NCBI GenBank assembly: GCA_019347795.1
Contig: JAHWKS010000369.1
Span: forward strand, 1 to 6,208
Direction of reading: 5' to 3'
Length of the DNA stretch: 6,208 nucleotides
Source of the DNA: Planctomycetota bacterium
GTDB taxonomy: Bacteria > Planctomycetota > Planctomycetia > Pirellulales > Pirellulaceae
Both the position numbers and the translations under genes were made by a program. This document shows positions 1-5,406 of this stretch, piece by piece (position 1 is the stretch's first letter; every line of letters starts with the position of its first letter). Below the pieces are notes generated by a model, which made no database searches, was not told the origin of the DNA, and worked only from the letters and a program-made list of their open reading frames with translations.

Positions 1-28
1 CAACCGCCGGGCGGCGACGGCCGGCGCC

Positions 29-1654
29 TCACACCTGGTAAACGCCGACGCGGAACGGCTCTTCGGCGGCGTGGCGGGTGGCGATTTCTAAAGCGGCGAC
101 CAGCGCGTCGCGGGTGTGGGCGGGGTCGATGATGGCGTCCACCCAGCCGCGGGCGGCGGCGTAGCGGACGTCGGCCTGGCGGTCGTAGTCGGCTTTCACT
201 TTGTCGCGCAGGGCGGCCAGCTCGGCGGCGTCTACCGCGTGCCCCTGCCGCTCCAGGCTCTTGACGGTGATGTCGAGCAGCGTGGAAGTGGCCTGGGCGC
301 CTCCCATTACCGCGCAGCGCGCATGGGGCCAGGCGAAAATGAATCGCGGATCGAACGCCTTGCCGCAGAGCGCGTAGTTCCCCGCGCCGAAAGAGCCGCC
401 GATGAGCACCGTGATCTTGGGAACGCGGCTGTTGCTCACGGCGCTGACCAGCTTGGCGCCCGCCTTGATGATCCCGGATCGCTCCGACTCGCGGCCGACC
501 ATAAAGCCGTTCACATCCTGCAGGAACACCAGCGGCAGCCAGTTCTGGTTGCAGTCCATCACGAAGCGGGCCGCCTTCTCCGCGCTCTCCACGTACACCA
601 CGCCGCCGAATTCGAAGCGGCCTTCCGCCGTGGTGACGCGATGATGCTGGTTGGCGATCACCCCGACCGGGAATCCGCCGATCCGGCCGACGCCGCACAC
701 GAGCGTTTGGCCGAACTCGGGCTTGTACTCCTCAAAACTGTCGCCGTCGAGAATGCAGGCCAGCACGTCGCGCACCTCGTAATCGCGCCGCGGATCGGGA
801 TCGACGAGGCCATACAGGTCCTCCGCCGGGCGGCTGGGAGGCGAGGCGGCCGCGCGATGAAACGGCGGGGGTGGTTCCGCTGAATCGGGCCGGCCGGCCG
901 CCGCCAGTCGGCGAATACGCTTCAGGCACGCCTCATCATCCGACTCGCGGAAGTCGATGGTCCCGCTCACCGCGGCATGCATCTCGGCGCCCCCCAGCTC
1001 CTCGCTCGACACCTCCTGACCGATCGCACTCTTCACCAGCGCCGGGCCGGCGAGGTAGAGGCCGGAGCCTTCGGTCATGAGCGTCTTATCGCACAGCACC
1101 GGCAGGTAACCGCCTCCGGCGACGCAGTTCCCCATGATCGCCGCGATTTGCGACACGCCGGCGGCGGAGAGTACGGCGTTATTCCGAAAGATGCGGCCGA
1201 AGTCGTCCTCGTCGGGAAATACATCTTCCTGAAGCGGCAGGAAGACGCCGGCGGAATCGACAAGGTACATCAGCGGCAGCCGGTTGGCAAAGGCGATCTT
1301 TTGTGCCCGAAGCACCTTCTTGGCGGTAGCGGGGAAGAACGCGCCGGCCTTAACCGTGGCGTCGTTGGCGATGATCATGTGCCGGCGGCCGGCGACGTGG
1401 CCGATCACCGTGACGACTCCCGCCGAGGGGGCGCCGCCCCACTCCGGGTACATCTCAAACGCCGCCCACAGGCCGATCTCCAGCGGCGCCGAGCCAGGGT
1501 CGATCAGCGTGGCGATCCGCTCGCGAGCGGTGAGGCGGCCTTTCTCATGCTGCCGCGCCGCCGCCTTCTCCCCGCCCCCCTGGCGAATCTGCTCCTCCTG
1601 GGCGCCGATTTCCGCCGCCCATTGCTGGAGACCCGCATTTCCGGCGTCGGCCAT
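29..1654 (-). CDS. Acyl-CoA carboxylase carboxyltransferase (beta) subunit, methylcrotonyl-CoA carboxylase-like
   Basis: A 541-residue carboxyltransferase subunit of a biotin-dependent acyl-CoA carboxylase. It would move CO2 from carboxybiotin to an acyl-CoA in the cytoplasm. The N-terminal crotonase-like half begins with the family hallmark KGRLTARERI (residues 38-47) and contains DSAGVFLPLQEDVFPDEDDF (133-152) and the oxyanion-hole region IMGNCVAGGGYLP (173-185). The C-terminal half contains NGFMVG (382-387), IGGSFGAGNYALCGKAFDPR (418-437) and WPHARCAVMGGAQA (442-455). The SFGAGNYALCG form favours the methylcrotonyl/geranyl-CoA type over the propionyl-CoA type, but substrate is an inference. 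The length is normal for the family. A proline-rich linker (about 256-280) joins the two halves. The ATG at 1654 is preceded by GGAGA about 9 nt upstream on the minus strand. The gene is divergent from the secreted-protein gene. The alpha subunit (biotin carboxylase plus biotin carrier) is not in the window and could lie to the left, downstream on this strand. Confidence 0.95.
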   Translation of the reverse strand: MADAGNAGLQQWAAEIGAQEEQIRQGGGEKAAARQHEKGRLTARERIATLIDPGSAPLEIGLWAAFEMYPEWGGAPSAGVVTVIGHVAGRRHMIIANDATVKAGAFFPATAKKVLRAQKIAFANRLPLMYLVDSAGVFLPLQEDVFPDEDDFGRIFRNNAVLSAAGVSQIAAIMGNCVAGGGYLPVLCDKTLMTEGSGLYLAGPALVKSAIGQEVSSEELGGAEMHAAVSGTIDFRESDDEACLKRIRRLAAAGRPDSAEPPPPFHRAAASPPSRPAEDLYGLVDPDPRRDYEVRDVLACILDGDSFEEYKPEFGQTLVCGVGRIGGFPVGVIANQHHRVTTAEGRFEFGGVVYVESAEKAARFVMDCNQNWLPLVFLQDVNGFMVGRESERSGIIKAGAKLVSAVSNSRVPKITVLIGGSFGAGNYALCGKAFDPRFIFAWPHARCAVMGGAQATSTLLDITVKSLERQGHAVDAAELAALRDKVKADYDRQADVRYAAARGWVDAIIDPAHTRDALVAALEIATRHAAEEPFRVGVYQV

Positions 1655-1701
1655 CGAGAATCTCTCCGCGAAAGTAAGAAACTCGGCTGCGAGGCGTCCT
1701 C

Positions 1702-1730
1702 ATCATACCGGCCGGGAAATGGAGCGTCAG
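1702..1730 (-). promoter_or_regulatory. Candidate sigma-70 promoter of the carboxylase gene
   Basis: On the minus strand, CTGACG (plus positions 1725-1730, 4 of 6 to TTGACA) is separated by 17 bp from TATGAT (1702-1707, 5 of 6 to TATAAT). This predicts a start of transcription near 1695 and a leader of about 40 nt before the ATG at 1654. The spacing is ideal and the position sensible. The assignment is by consensus matching only, and planctomycete promoters are poorly characterised. Confidence 0.5.
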
Positions 1731-1742
1731 CCAGCCGATACT

Positions 1743-1776
1743 GTCTCACTCTGAGATGCGATTCTTAGAATGAGAC
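1743..1776. repeat. Inverted repeat in the divergent intergenic region (possible operator)
   Basis: GTCTCACTCT (1743-1752) and AGAATGAGAC (1767-1776) are inverted copies matching at 9 of 10 positions, with 14 bp between them. A second perfect palindrome, ATTCTTAGAAT (1761-1771), overlaps the right arm, and TGAGA occurs at both 1752-1756 and 1771-1775. The element is AT-richer than its surroundings. It lies just upstream of the proposed -35 box of the carboxylase promoter, with its centre about 64 bp before the predicted start. This fits a binding site for a dimeric regulator, but no regulator is identified. It has no T-tract like that of an intrinsic terminator. Confidence 0.45.
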
Positions 1777-1830
1777 GGAGAAGGCGGCAACGGCACGACG
1801 TGATTCTTTGCAGAAAAACTCCGCAACTTA

Positions 1831-1859
1831 TTGGGAATTAAGAGCTTGCGTCGGATACA
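1831..1859 (+). promoter_or_regulatory. Weak candidate promoter for the secreted-protein gene
   Basis: TTGGGA (1831-1836, 4 of 6 to TTGACA) and GATACA (1854-1859, 3 of 6 to TATAAT) are 17 bp apart. This is the best -35/-10 pair I found between the divergent genes on the plus strand, but the -10 match is poor. If it is used, transcription would start near 1866 and give a leader of about 80 nt. An alternative sigma factor or another site is equally possible. Confidence 0.2.
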
Positions 1860-1864
1860 CTTGC

Positions 1865-1909
1865 GGACGGGACCATTCGGTCCATTGCTTGCTTTTAGTG
1901 GAACCGTCC
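1865..1909 (+). other. Potential stem-loop in the leader of the secreted-protein gene
   Basis: GGACGG (1865-1870) can pair with CCGTCC (1904-1909). Inside it, GACC (1871-1874) can pair with GGTC (1879-1882) around the loop ATTC. A competing small hairpin TGGA/TCCA (1899-1902 with 1907-1910) uses some of the same bases. The stems are short and could arise by chance. The fold lies between the weak candidate promoter and the ribosome binding site, leaving the latter exposed. Confidence 0.2.
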
Positions 1910-1933
1910 AAGCGACAACCTCCCCTAACGACG

Positions 1934-1938
1934 AAGGA
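1934..1938 (+). promoter_or_regulatory. Ribosome binding site fixing the start of the secreted-protein gene
   Basis: AAGGA lies 6 nt before the ATG at 1945. It decides in favour of this start over an upstream in-frame start at 1831. The upstream start would put 38 non-conserved residues in front of a clear signal peptide. Confidence 0.75.
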
Positions 1939-1944
1939 TTGAAA

Positions 1945-2625
1945 ATGAAGACCACCCTCCTTGGCGCCGCGTTTGTCGCAGTCACGTTGATCGCCCGCGC
2001 CGCTTCGGCCCAGAGCCCGCACATGGCGCCCACGCCGGTCGCCTCGCCCCCGTTCGCCCAGCATCACGCCTCCACCTTGGAGGAAGGCGTGCTGCGCGGC
2101 GGCGCCGATCTGCTCCGCGGCGTCGGCGAGATGCACTACAATCGGGCCGCCGCCGAGGTGCAGTGGCAAGACGCGTACAACCGGGCTTTGGACAACCGCC
2201 TGAAGCGGACCGCCACCTACTTCGATGAGCGGAAGCTGAATCGCGAAGCCCGCGCCGAAGAGCGCGGCCAGCGGCCGAGCTTCGAAGACACGGTGCGGTA
2301 CGCGAAATCGCGTTCGCCCGAGCGGCTGGCGGCGTTCCACTTCGACGCGGCCCGCAACCGCCTGATCTGGCCGGAGGCGTTTTACCACTCCTACTTCGAT
2401 GCGGAGCGTGAAGCGATCGACCGCCTGATGGCCGCCCGCGGCGGCGCCGGCGCCGAGAGCCGCGAGGTGCAGGCCTTGGCAGCCCAGATGGAGGCGAAGC
2501 TGGCGGCGATGGCCCAGGCCCGGGCGGTGTCCGGCATGGAGCACGTCTCCGCGAAGAAGTTCATCACGAGCCTGCAGTACGAGATGAACTTCGCCCCCGG
2601 CGCCGCGGGCATCGCCGCCAAGTAA
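1945..2625 (+). CDS. Secreted protein of unknown function
   Basis: A 226-residue protein with a classic Sec signal peptide: basic Lys2, a hydrophobic core LLGAAFVAVTLIA (residues 5-17) and an Ala-Ser-Ala signal peptidase I site (20-22), predicting cleavage before Gln23. The export prediction is strong. After a short Pro-rich stretch (26-37), the mature chain is charged and probably mostly helical. It includes YNRALDNRLKRTATYFDERKL (78-98, with NREAR following) and a WPEAFYHSYFDAEREAIDR segment (142-160), then an Ala/Glu-rich helix (168-196). There are no cysteines in the mature part, no lipobox and no catalytic motif that I recognise. From memory, small exported proteins with a YF-x-x-R-x-x-NR-x-x-R pattern occur in planctomycetes without assigned function; this is weak support. 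The gene stands alone between a divergent promoter region and a strong terminator. Confidence 0.85.
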   Translation: MKTTLLGAAFVAVTLIARAASAQSPHMAPTPVASPPFAQHHASTLEEGVLRGGADLLRGVGEMHYNRAAAEVQWQDAYNRALDNRLKRTATYFDERKLNREARAEERGQRPSFEDTVRYAKSRSPERLAAFHFDAARNRLIWPEAFYHSYFDAEREAIDRLMAARGGAGAESREVQALAAQMEAKLAAMAQARAVSGMEHVSAKKFITSLQYEMNFAPGAAGIAAK

Positions 2626-2660
2626 GCCATTTGACATAAAAGCAAGCATCCTTCGTCCCC

Positions 2661-2679
2661 TCGGCTCTCGTAGAGCCGA
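2661..2679 (+). terminator. Upstream hairpin of a tandem terminator region
   Basis: TCGGCTCT (2661-2668) pairs perfectly with AGAGCCGA (2672-2679) around a 3-nt loop. No T-run follows, so alone it is not a canonical intrinsic terminator. It sits 35 nt after the stop of the secreted-protein gene and only 4 nt before a full terminator. It may protect the mRNA 3' end or act jointly with that terminator. Confidence 0.5.
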
Positions 2680-2683
2680 ACCC

Positions 2684-2719
2684 AAAGGGCGCGGTCGCGA
2701 AAGCGGCCGCGTCCTTTTT
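2684..2719 (+). terminator. Rho-independent terminator of the secreted-protein gene
   Basis: A 15-bp stem (2684-2698 with 2703-2717) contains only two G-U wobbles (2689-2712 and 2695-2706). It is capped by a GAAA tetraloop (2699-2702) and has five T at 2715-2719, three of them paired with the A run at the 5' foot. The structure and position, about 60 nt after the stop codon, are those of an intrinsic terminator. It also separates this transcript from the SMI1 gene. It is directional: the minus strand offers only a three-T stretch. Confidence 0.85.
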
Positions 2720-2811
2720 CCATGCGCTTGAAGGGCTCATGGCGTCTGGGCCAGTGGCGCCGTCGTTGCAAACGATCACAATGACGGCCAGAAGCTTATT
2801 GCTCCTGGTTT

Positions 2812-2816
2812 GGAGA
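2812..2816 (+). promoter_or_regulatory. Ribosome binding site fixing the start of the SMI1-like gene
   Basis: GGAGA ends 9 nt before the ATG at 2826. It lies immediately against a second in-frame ATG at 2817, too close to serve that one. The frame stays open further upstream to an ATG at 2739, but those extra residues have no SD in front and resemble no SMI1 sequence. I see no convincing promoter between the terminator at 2719 and this site. Confidence 0.6.
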
Positions 2817-2825
2817 ATGCCGCCC

Positions 2826-3977
2826 ATGTCTGTCGATGTCGCGAAGCTGCAACAGGAATTCGGGATCACTTTTCCCGCGGAGTACGTCGCCGCACTCGCG
2901 GCGATCTCAAAAACCTGCACCGATTGGCCCGACCAATACCGGAACTTCGGCGACCGGCTAATTACGGATACCGAGCGCCTACGGGAGCTGAATCGAGACT
3001 GCCGGGAGCATCCCTCGAAGTACATCCGCACGCCCCCGTCCATCGCCCGCGCCTGGCCGAAGGAGCTTTTCATCTTCGGGGGCATTGCCGGCTCCGAGTG
3101 CCCGTACTGGTGCTTTGATGCGAGCCAAGGAGACCCGATGCTGCTCCCGATCCACAAATCGAAGAAGCTCGAGGAGGACGGTGGATTCAAGCCGAAACGT
3201 TTCCGCGACTTGACCGAGCAAATCCGCTTTTCGTACACGCAGATCCGGAAGGCCGTCCGGCAACGCGCGGCGGAAGAGCGACAACGCGAGAGGGCGAAGG
3301 CCGCGTCTCGCGGCGCCCCGCGAACAGTGGAGCGGCCGGATCTCATCGCTGAGGGATGGGCCTTGGCGCGCCCCGCGCTACGGTTGGGCGCCGCGGGAGA
3401 GAAGTACGCGGCGGTGTGGGGAGGCGAAGGCGTGGCGGCGCCGCCGAGCAAAGGTGAATGGCGGCATTGGATTTCCGTCGCGTGTGGACGGCTTCCGCTG
3501 AATCCGCGCGGGCTGAAAGGAGTCATCAGCATCTACGAGCAGATCGACGACAAACACATGCGAGTGCGGGTCATGCATGACGAAACGCGCCGCCTGCCGC
3601 GCTCGCCCGACGGCGCAAAGCTCTACGGATCGCCATTCCGCTGCCTCCCCTCGATCGGCGTGGTGCTCAGCCAAGGCGGCAAGTCCGTCCGCCAGTGGCT
3701 GCGGGCTCAAGAGATTTGGAGCGGCGACGCGGAAGGTGCATTGTTCGAGGACCAAGAGCCGGTCGATGAGTATGAAGCGGAATTTCAGTCCAACCATCCG
3801 CACTTCCTCGGCGACTGCGACGCCATGCTCGGCGGATGGAACGTCGTCTTTCCTGACAGCGACTGGCGCCGGCTGATGAAGCGATCGCTGCTGGCGAGCA
3901 CGTTTCGCGACGCCGAACCGTGGGTGGAGGCGTTCGATTCGGGAAAGTCCTTCAGCGCCTTCCTCCGCATCACGTGA
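2826..3977 (+). CDS. SMI1/KNR4-family protein with an unassigned C-terminal domain
   Basis: A 383-residue cytoplasmic protein without signal peptide or membrane segments. The N-terminal part (about 1-135) looks like an SMI1/KNR4 domain. LQQEFGITFPAEYVAALAAI (8-27) matches the family's opening helix with its L/F-P-x-E-Y signature, and ELFIFGGIAGSECPYWCFD (80-98) matches the central 'F-G-x-x-G-x-x-x-Y-x-F-D' strand pair. In bacteria such domains are often immunity proteins of polymorphic toxins or regulatory binding modules. A strongly basic/acidic helix (about 136-160, rich in Arg, Glu and Ala) then leads to a C-terminal region (about 170-383). This region is rich in Trp and aromatics, includes GEWRHWISVACGRLPLNPRG (210-229) and LGGWNVVFPDSDWRRLM (335-351), and I cannot assign it. 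The SMI1 domain alone is usually about 130-150 residues, so more than half of this protein is extra. No toxin gene or secretion cassette is adjacent. Family call is moderate; precise role unknown. Confidence 0.8.
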   Translation: MSVDVAKLQQEFGITFPAEYVAALAAISKTCTDWPDQYRNFGDRLITDTERLRELNRDCREHPSKYIRTPPSIARAWPKELFIFGGIAGSECPYWCFDASQGDPMLLPIHKSKKLEEDGGFKPKRFRDLTEQIRFSYTQIRKAVRQRAAEERQRERAKAASRGAPRTVERPDLIAEGWALARPALRLGAAGEKYAAVWGGEGVAAPPSKGEWRHWISVACGRLPLNPRGLKGVISIYEQIDDKHMRVRVMHDETRRLPRSPDGAKLYGSPFRCLPSIGVVLSQGGKSVRQWLRAQEIWSGDAEGALFEDQEPVDEYEAEFQSNHPHFLGDCDAMLGGWNVVFPDSDWRRLMKRSLLASTFRDAEPWVEAFDSGKSFSAFLRIT

Positions 3978-3999
3978 GCGAAGGTCGCTAAAAAAGTGC

Positions 4000-4027
4000 T
4001 TGACAGGGCCGGCGAATTTTGTATTAT
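4000..4027 (+). promoter_or_regulatory. Strong sigma-70 promoter of the GntR-ABC operon
   Basis: A perfect TTGACA (4000-4005) is followed after 16 bp by TATTAT (4022-4027, 5 of 6 to TATAAT). Reading one base later gives ATTATT with 17 bp. An A-run precedes the -35 box and the -10 region is a clear AT island in GC-rich DNA. The predicted start near 4034 leaves a leader of about 40 nt before the GTG start at 4075. It is the best housekeeping promoter in the window. Confidence 0.85.
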
Positions 4028-4040
4028 TGAGTTAGTACAA
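4019..4040 (+). promoter_or_regulatory. Operator-like palindrome over the -10 box and transcription start
   Basis: TTGTATTA (4019-4026) and TAGTACAA (4033-4040) are inverted copies with one mismatched position, separated by 6 bp, and centred between 4029 and 4030. The palindrome covers the -10 box (4022-4027) and the expected transcription start. A bound repressor dimer would block RNA polymerase. GntR regulators of the YtrA group are known to use long palindromes at their own promoters. The TGTA...TACA ends resemble, as far as I remember, the Bacillus subtilis YtrA site. The likely ligand of the site is the GntR protein encoded 35 bp downstream. Confidence 0.65.
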
Positions 4041-4063
4041 GTTCAGCCGCCCACTGCTTCTTC

Positions 4064-4068
4064 GGAGG
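4064..4068 (+). promoter_or_regulatory. Ribosome binding site for the GTG start of the GntR gene
   Basis: GGAGG, a full Shine-Dalgarno core, lies 6 nt before GTG at 4075. It supports this non-ATG start, and the protein then begins exactly where YtrA-type regulators begin. Confidence 0.8.
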
Positions 4069-4074
4069 CCGGCC

Positions 4075-4467
4075 GTGCAGTTGCACATCTCCACCAGCGA
4101 CGGCGTGCCGATCTATCTGCAGATCGTCAACCAGATCAAGTACCTGGCGGCCTCCGAGCGGTTGGCGCCCGGCGAGGAGTTGCCGGCCATCCGCGTGCTG
4201 GCCGAAAAGCTGCTCGTGAACCCCAACACCGTCGCCCGGGCGTACCGGGAGCTGGAGTTGGCGGGCATCGTCGAGAAGCGGCGCACGGCGGGAACGTACG
4301 TTTCCGATCAAGGCTCGCCGCTGGCCCGCCGAGAGCGGATCAAGATCCTGAAGGACCGGATCGACTCGCTCCTGGCGGAGGCGGATCAGATGAATGTGTC
4401 GTGGGAGGAACTGACGAAGCTCATCGAGCAGCGCCGCACGGCGATGCAACCCGCACTGAAGGAATGA
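4075..4467 (+). CDS. GntR-family transcriptional regulator, YtrA subfamily
   Basis: A 130-residue DNA-binding repressor. The winged helix-turn-helix occupies about residues 10-77. It has the opening VPIYLQIVNQIKYLAASERL (11-30), the GEELPAIRVLAEKLLVNPNT stretch (33-52) carrying the first helices, and the recognition helix VNPNTVARAYRELELAGIVE (48-67), followed by the wing with GTYV (73-76). Only a short helical tail follows (about 84-122, charged, probable dimer contact). There is no large ligand-binding domain, which is the mark of the YtrA subfamily as opposed to FadR, HutC or MocR types. The gene is first in an operon with an ABC ATPase 4 bp downstream and a permease after that, the standard YtrA arrangement. 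It probably represses its own promoter through the palindrome at 4019-4040. The inducing signal cannot be read from the sequence. In Firmicutes related systems respond to cell-wall-active antibiotics, but this should not be transferred automatically. Confidence 0.95.
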   Translation: MQLHISTSDGVPIYLQIVNQIKYLAASERLAPGEELPAIRVLAEKLLVNPNTVARAYRELELAGIVEKRRTAGTYVSDQGSPLARRERIKILKDRIDSLLAEADQMNVSWEELTKLIEQRRTAMQPALKE

Positions 4468-4471
4468 TCGC

Positions 4472-5374
4472 ATGAACGCTCCCTATCCCTCCTTGGCGCC
4501 GCCCATCGTTGAGCTGCACCGGGTCACGCGGCGGTTCGGCGCCACGACCGCGCTGGAGGACGTTTCGCTCACCGTGCCGCGCGGGGGCGTGTTCGGCTTG
4601 ATCGGCGGCAACGGCGCCGGCAAGACGACGCTCATCAAGCACGTCCTCGGGTTGCTCAAGCCGCACGCCGGCGCGGTCCGCGTGTTCGGCTTGGACCCCG
4701 TGGAACATCCCGTGGGTGTGTTGGGGCGGATCGGCTATCTCTCGGAAGAACGCGACCTGCCCGACTGGATGCGGGTCAACGAACTAATGCGCTACACGCA
4801 GGCGTTCTTTCCCCACTGGGATCCCGGCTACGCCGAAGAGCTGCGAGAGGCGTTCGATCTCGATCCGCGGGCCAAAATCAAGAGCCTGTCGCGCGGCCAG
4901 CGGGCCCGGTGCGGACTGCTCGCGGCGCTGGCGCACCGGCCGGAGTTGCTGGTGCTGGATGAGCCCTCTTCCGGGCTGGACCCCGTGGTGAGGCGGGACA
5001 TCCTGGGAGCGATCATTCGCACCATCGCCGACGAGGGACGCACCGTGCTCTTCTCGTCGCACCTGCTGGACGAGGTGGAGCGCGTCGCCGATCAGGTAGC
5101 GATCATTCACCAGGGGCGAATCCTGCTCACCGCCCCGATGGAGGAACTCAAACAGACGCACCGCCGCGTGACGCTGCGGCTTGAGCAGGCGGTGGATGCG
5201 CCGCCGGCCCTGGTCGGAGCGATCGCCTGTTCCGGCGAGGGCGCCGAATGGACGTACATCTGCAGCGGCGAGGGGGCGCAGGTCCGCCGCGCCGCCGAAG
5301 CCATCGGCGCCGCCGTCGTCGGCGACGACGCATTGACGCTCGACGAGATTTACGTCTCTCGAGTGCAAGCGTAA
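4472..5374 (+). CDS. ABC transporter ATP-binding protein (YtrB-like)
   Basis: A 300-residue ATPase of an ABC exporter, acting at the inner face of the cytoplasmic membrane with the downstream permease. All catalytic motifs are present: Walker A GGNGAGKT (45-52), ABC signature LSRGQ (139-143), Walker B LLVLDEP (159-165) with catalytic Glu164, D-loop SGLD (167-170) and H-loop SSH (195-197). The Q-loop region reads IGYLSEERDLP (87-97), with Glu around the usual Gln position, as in many NatA/YtrB-type ATPases. After the nucleotide-binding domain, residues about 230-300 form a small accessory C-terminal domain containing two CSGEGA copies (253-258 and 264-269). AAGGA at 4459-4463, inside the end of the GntR gene, is 8 nt before the ATG. 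With only 4 bp between the genes, translation is likely coupled. The full length and intact motifs indicate a working enzyme; the transported substrate is unknown. Confidence 0.97.
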   Translation: MNAPYPSLAPPIVELHRVTRRFGATTALEDVSLTVPRGGVFGLIGGNGAGKTTLIKHVLGLLKPHAGAVRVFGLDPVEHPVGVLGRIGYLSEERDLPDWMRVNELMRYTQAFFPHWDPGYAEELREAFDLDPRAKIKSLSRGQRARCGLLAALAHRPELLVLDEPSSGLDPVVRRDILGAIIRTIADEGRTVLFSSHLLDEVERVADQVAIIHQGRILLTAPMEELKQTHRRVTLRLEQAVDAPPALVGAIACSGEGAEWTYICSGEGAQVRRAAEAIGAAVVGDDALTLDEIYVSRVQA

Positions 5375-5406
5375 GAGCGGTTCACGTCAAGCGAGGAGCA
5401 ACCACG

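Noticed and set aside
4..14. GC-rich inverted pair CCGCC/GGCGG at the left edge
   Set aside because: There is a single base between the arms and no T-run after it on the minus strand, so it is neither a terminator nor an informative repeat.
116..883. Long plus-strand open frame opposite the carboxylase gene
   Set aside because: It lies wholly antisense to a gene with unmistakable family motifs. Its translation is low-complexity in Arg, Ala, Gly and His, as expected for an antisense frame of high-GC DNA.
977..1768. Second long plus-strand open frame opposite the carboxylase N-terminal half
   Set aside because: It is antisense to conserved coding sequence, has no ribosome binding site of note, and has no recognisable protein features.
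1831..1944. Upstream in-frame extension of the secreted protein
   Set aside because: It would bury a complete signal peptide behind 38 residues, whereas the ATG at 1945 has AAGGA at proper spacing.
1828..2685. Minus-strand open frame of 285 codons opposite the secreted-protein gene
   Set aside because: It is rich in Gly, Arg, Ala and His without domain signals, and it overlaps the plus-strand gene, which has a signal peptide and a ribosome binding site.
2739..2825. Upstream in-frame extension of the SMI1-like protein, including a hydrophobic LLLLVW stretch
   Set aside because: The run is too short for a membrane helix or credible signal peptide, and it has no ribosome binding site in front. 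The ATG at 2826 has GGAGA 9 nt upstream and begins directly before the SMI1-like helix.
2564..3532. Minus-strand open frame of 322 codons across the terminator and SMI1-like gene
   Set aside because: It crosses the terminator region and is antisense to the gene with SMI1 motifs. Its composition is rich in Ser, Arg and Pro, typical of a shadow frame.
3977..3996. Small hairpin AGCGA/TCGCT followed by an A-run after the SMI1-like gene
   Set aside because: The stem is only 5 bp and the tail is A, not T, on the plus strand. On the minus strand the T-run precedes the stem. It does not fit a terminator in either direction.
3996..4475. Plus-strand open frame overlapping the GntR gene in another frame
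   Set aside because: It spans the promoter and operator, and its Arg/Gly/Ala-rich translation lacks domain features. The in-register GntR frame is clear.
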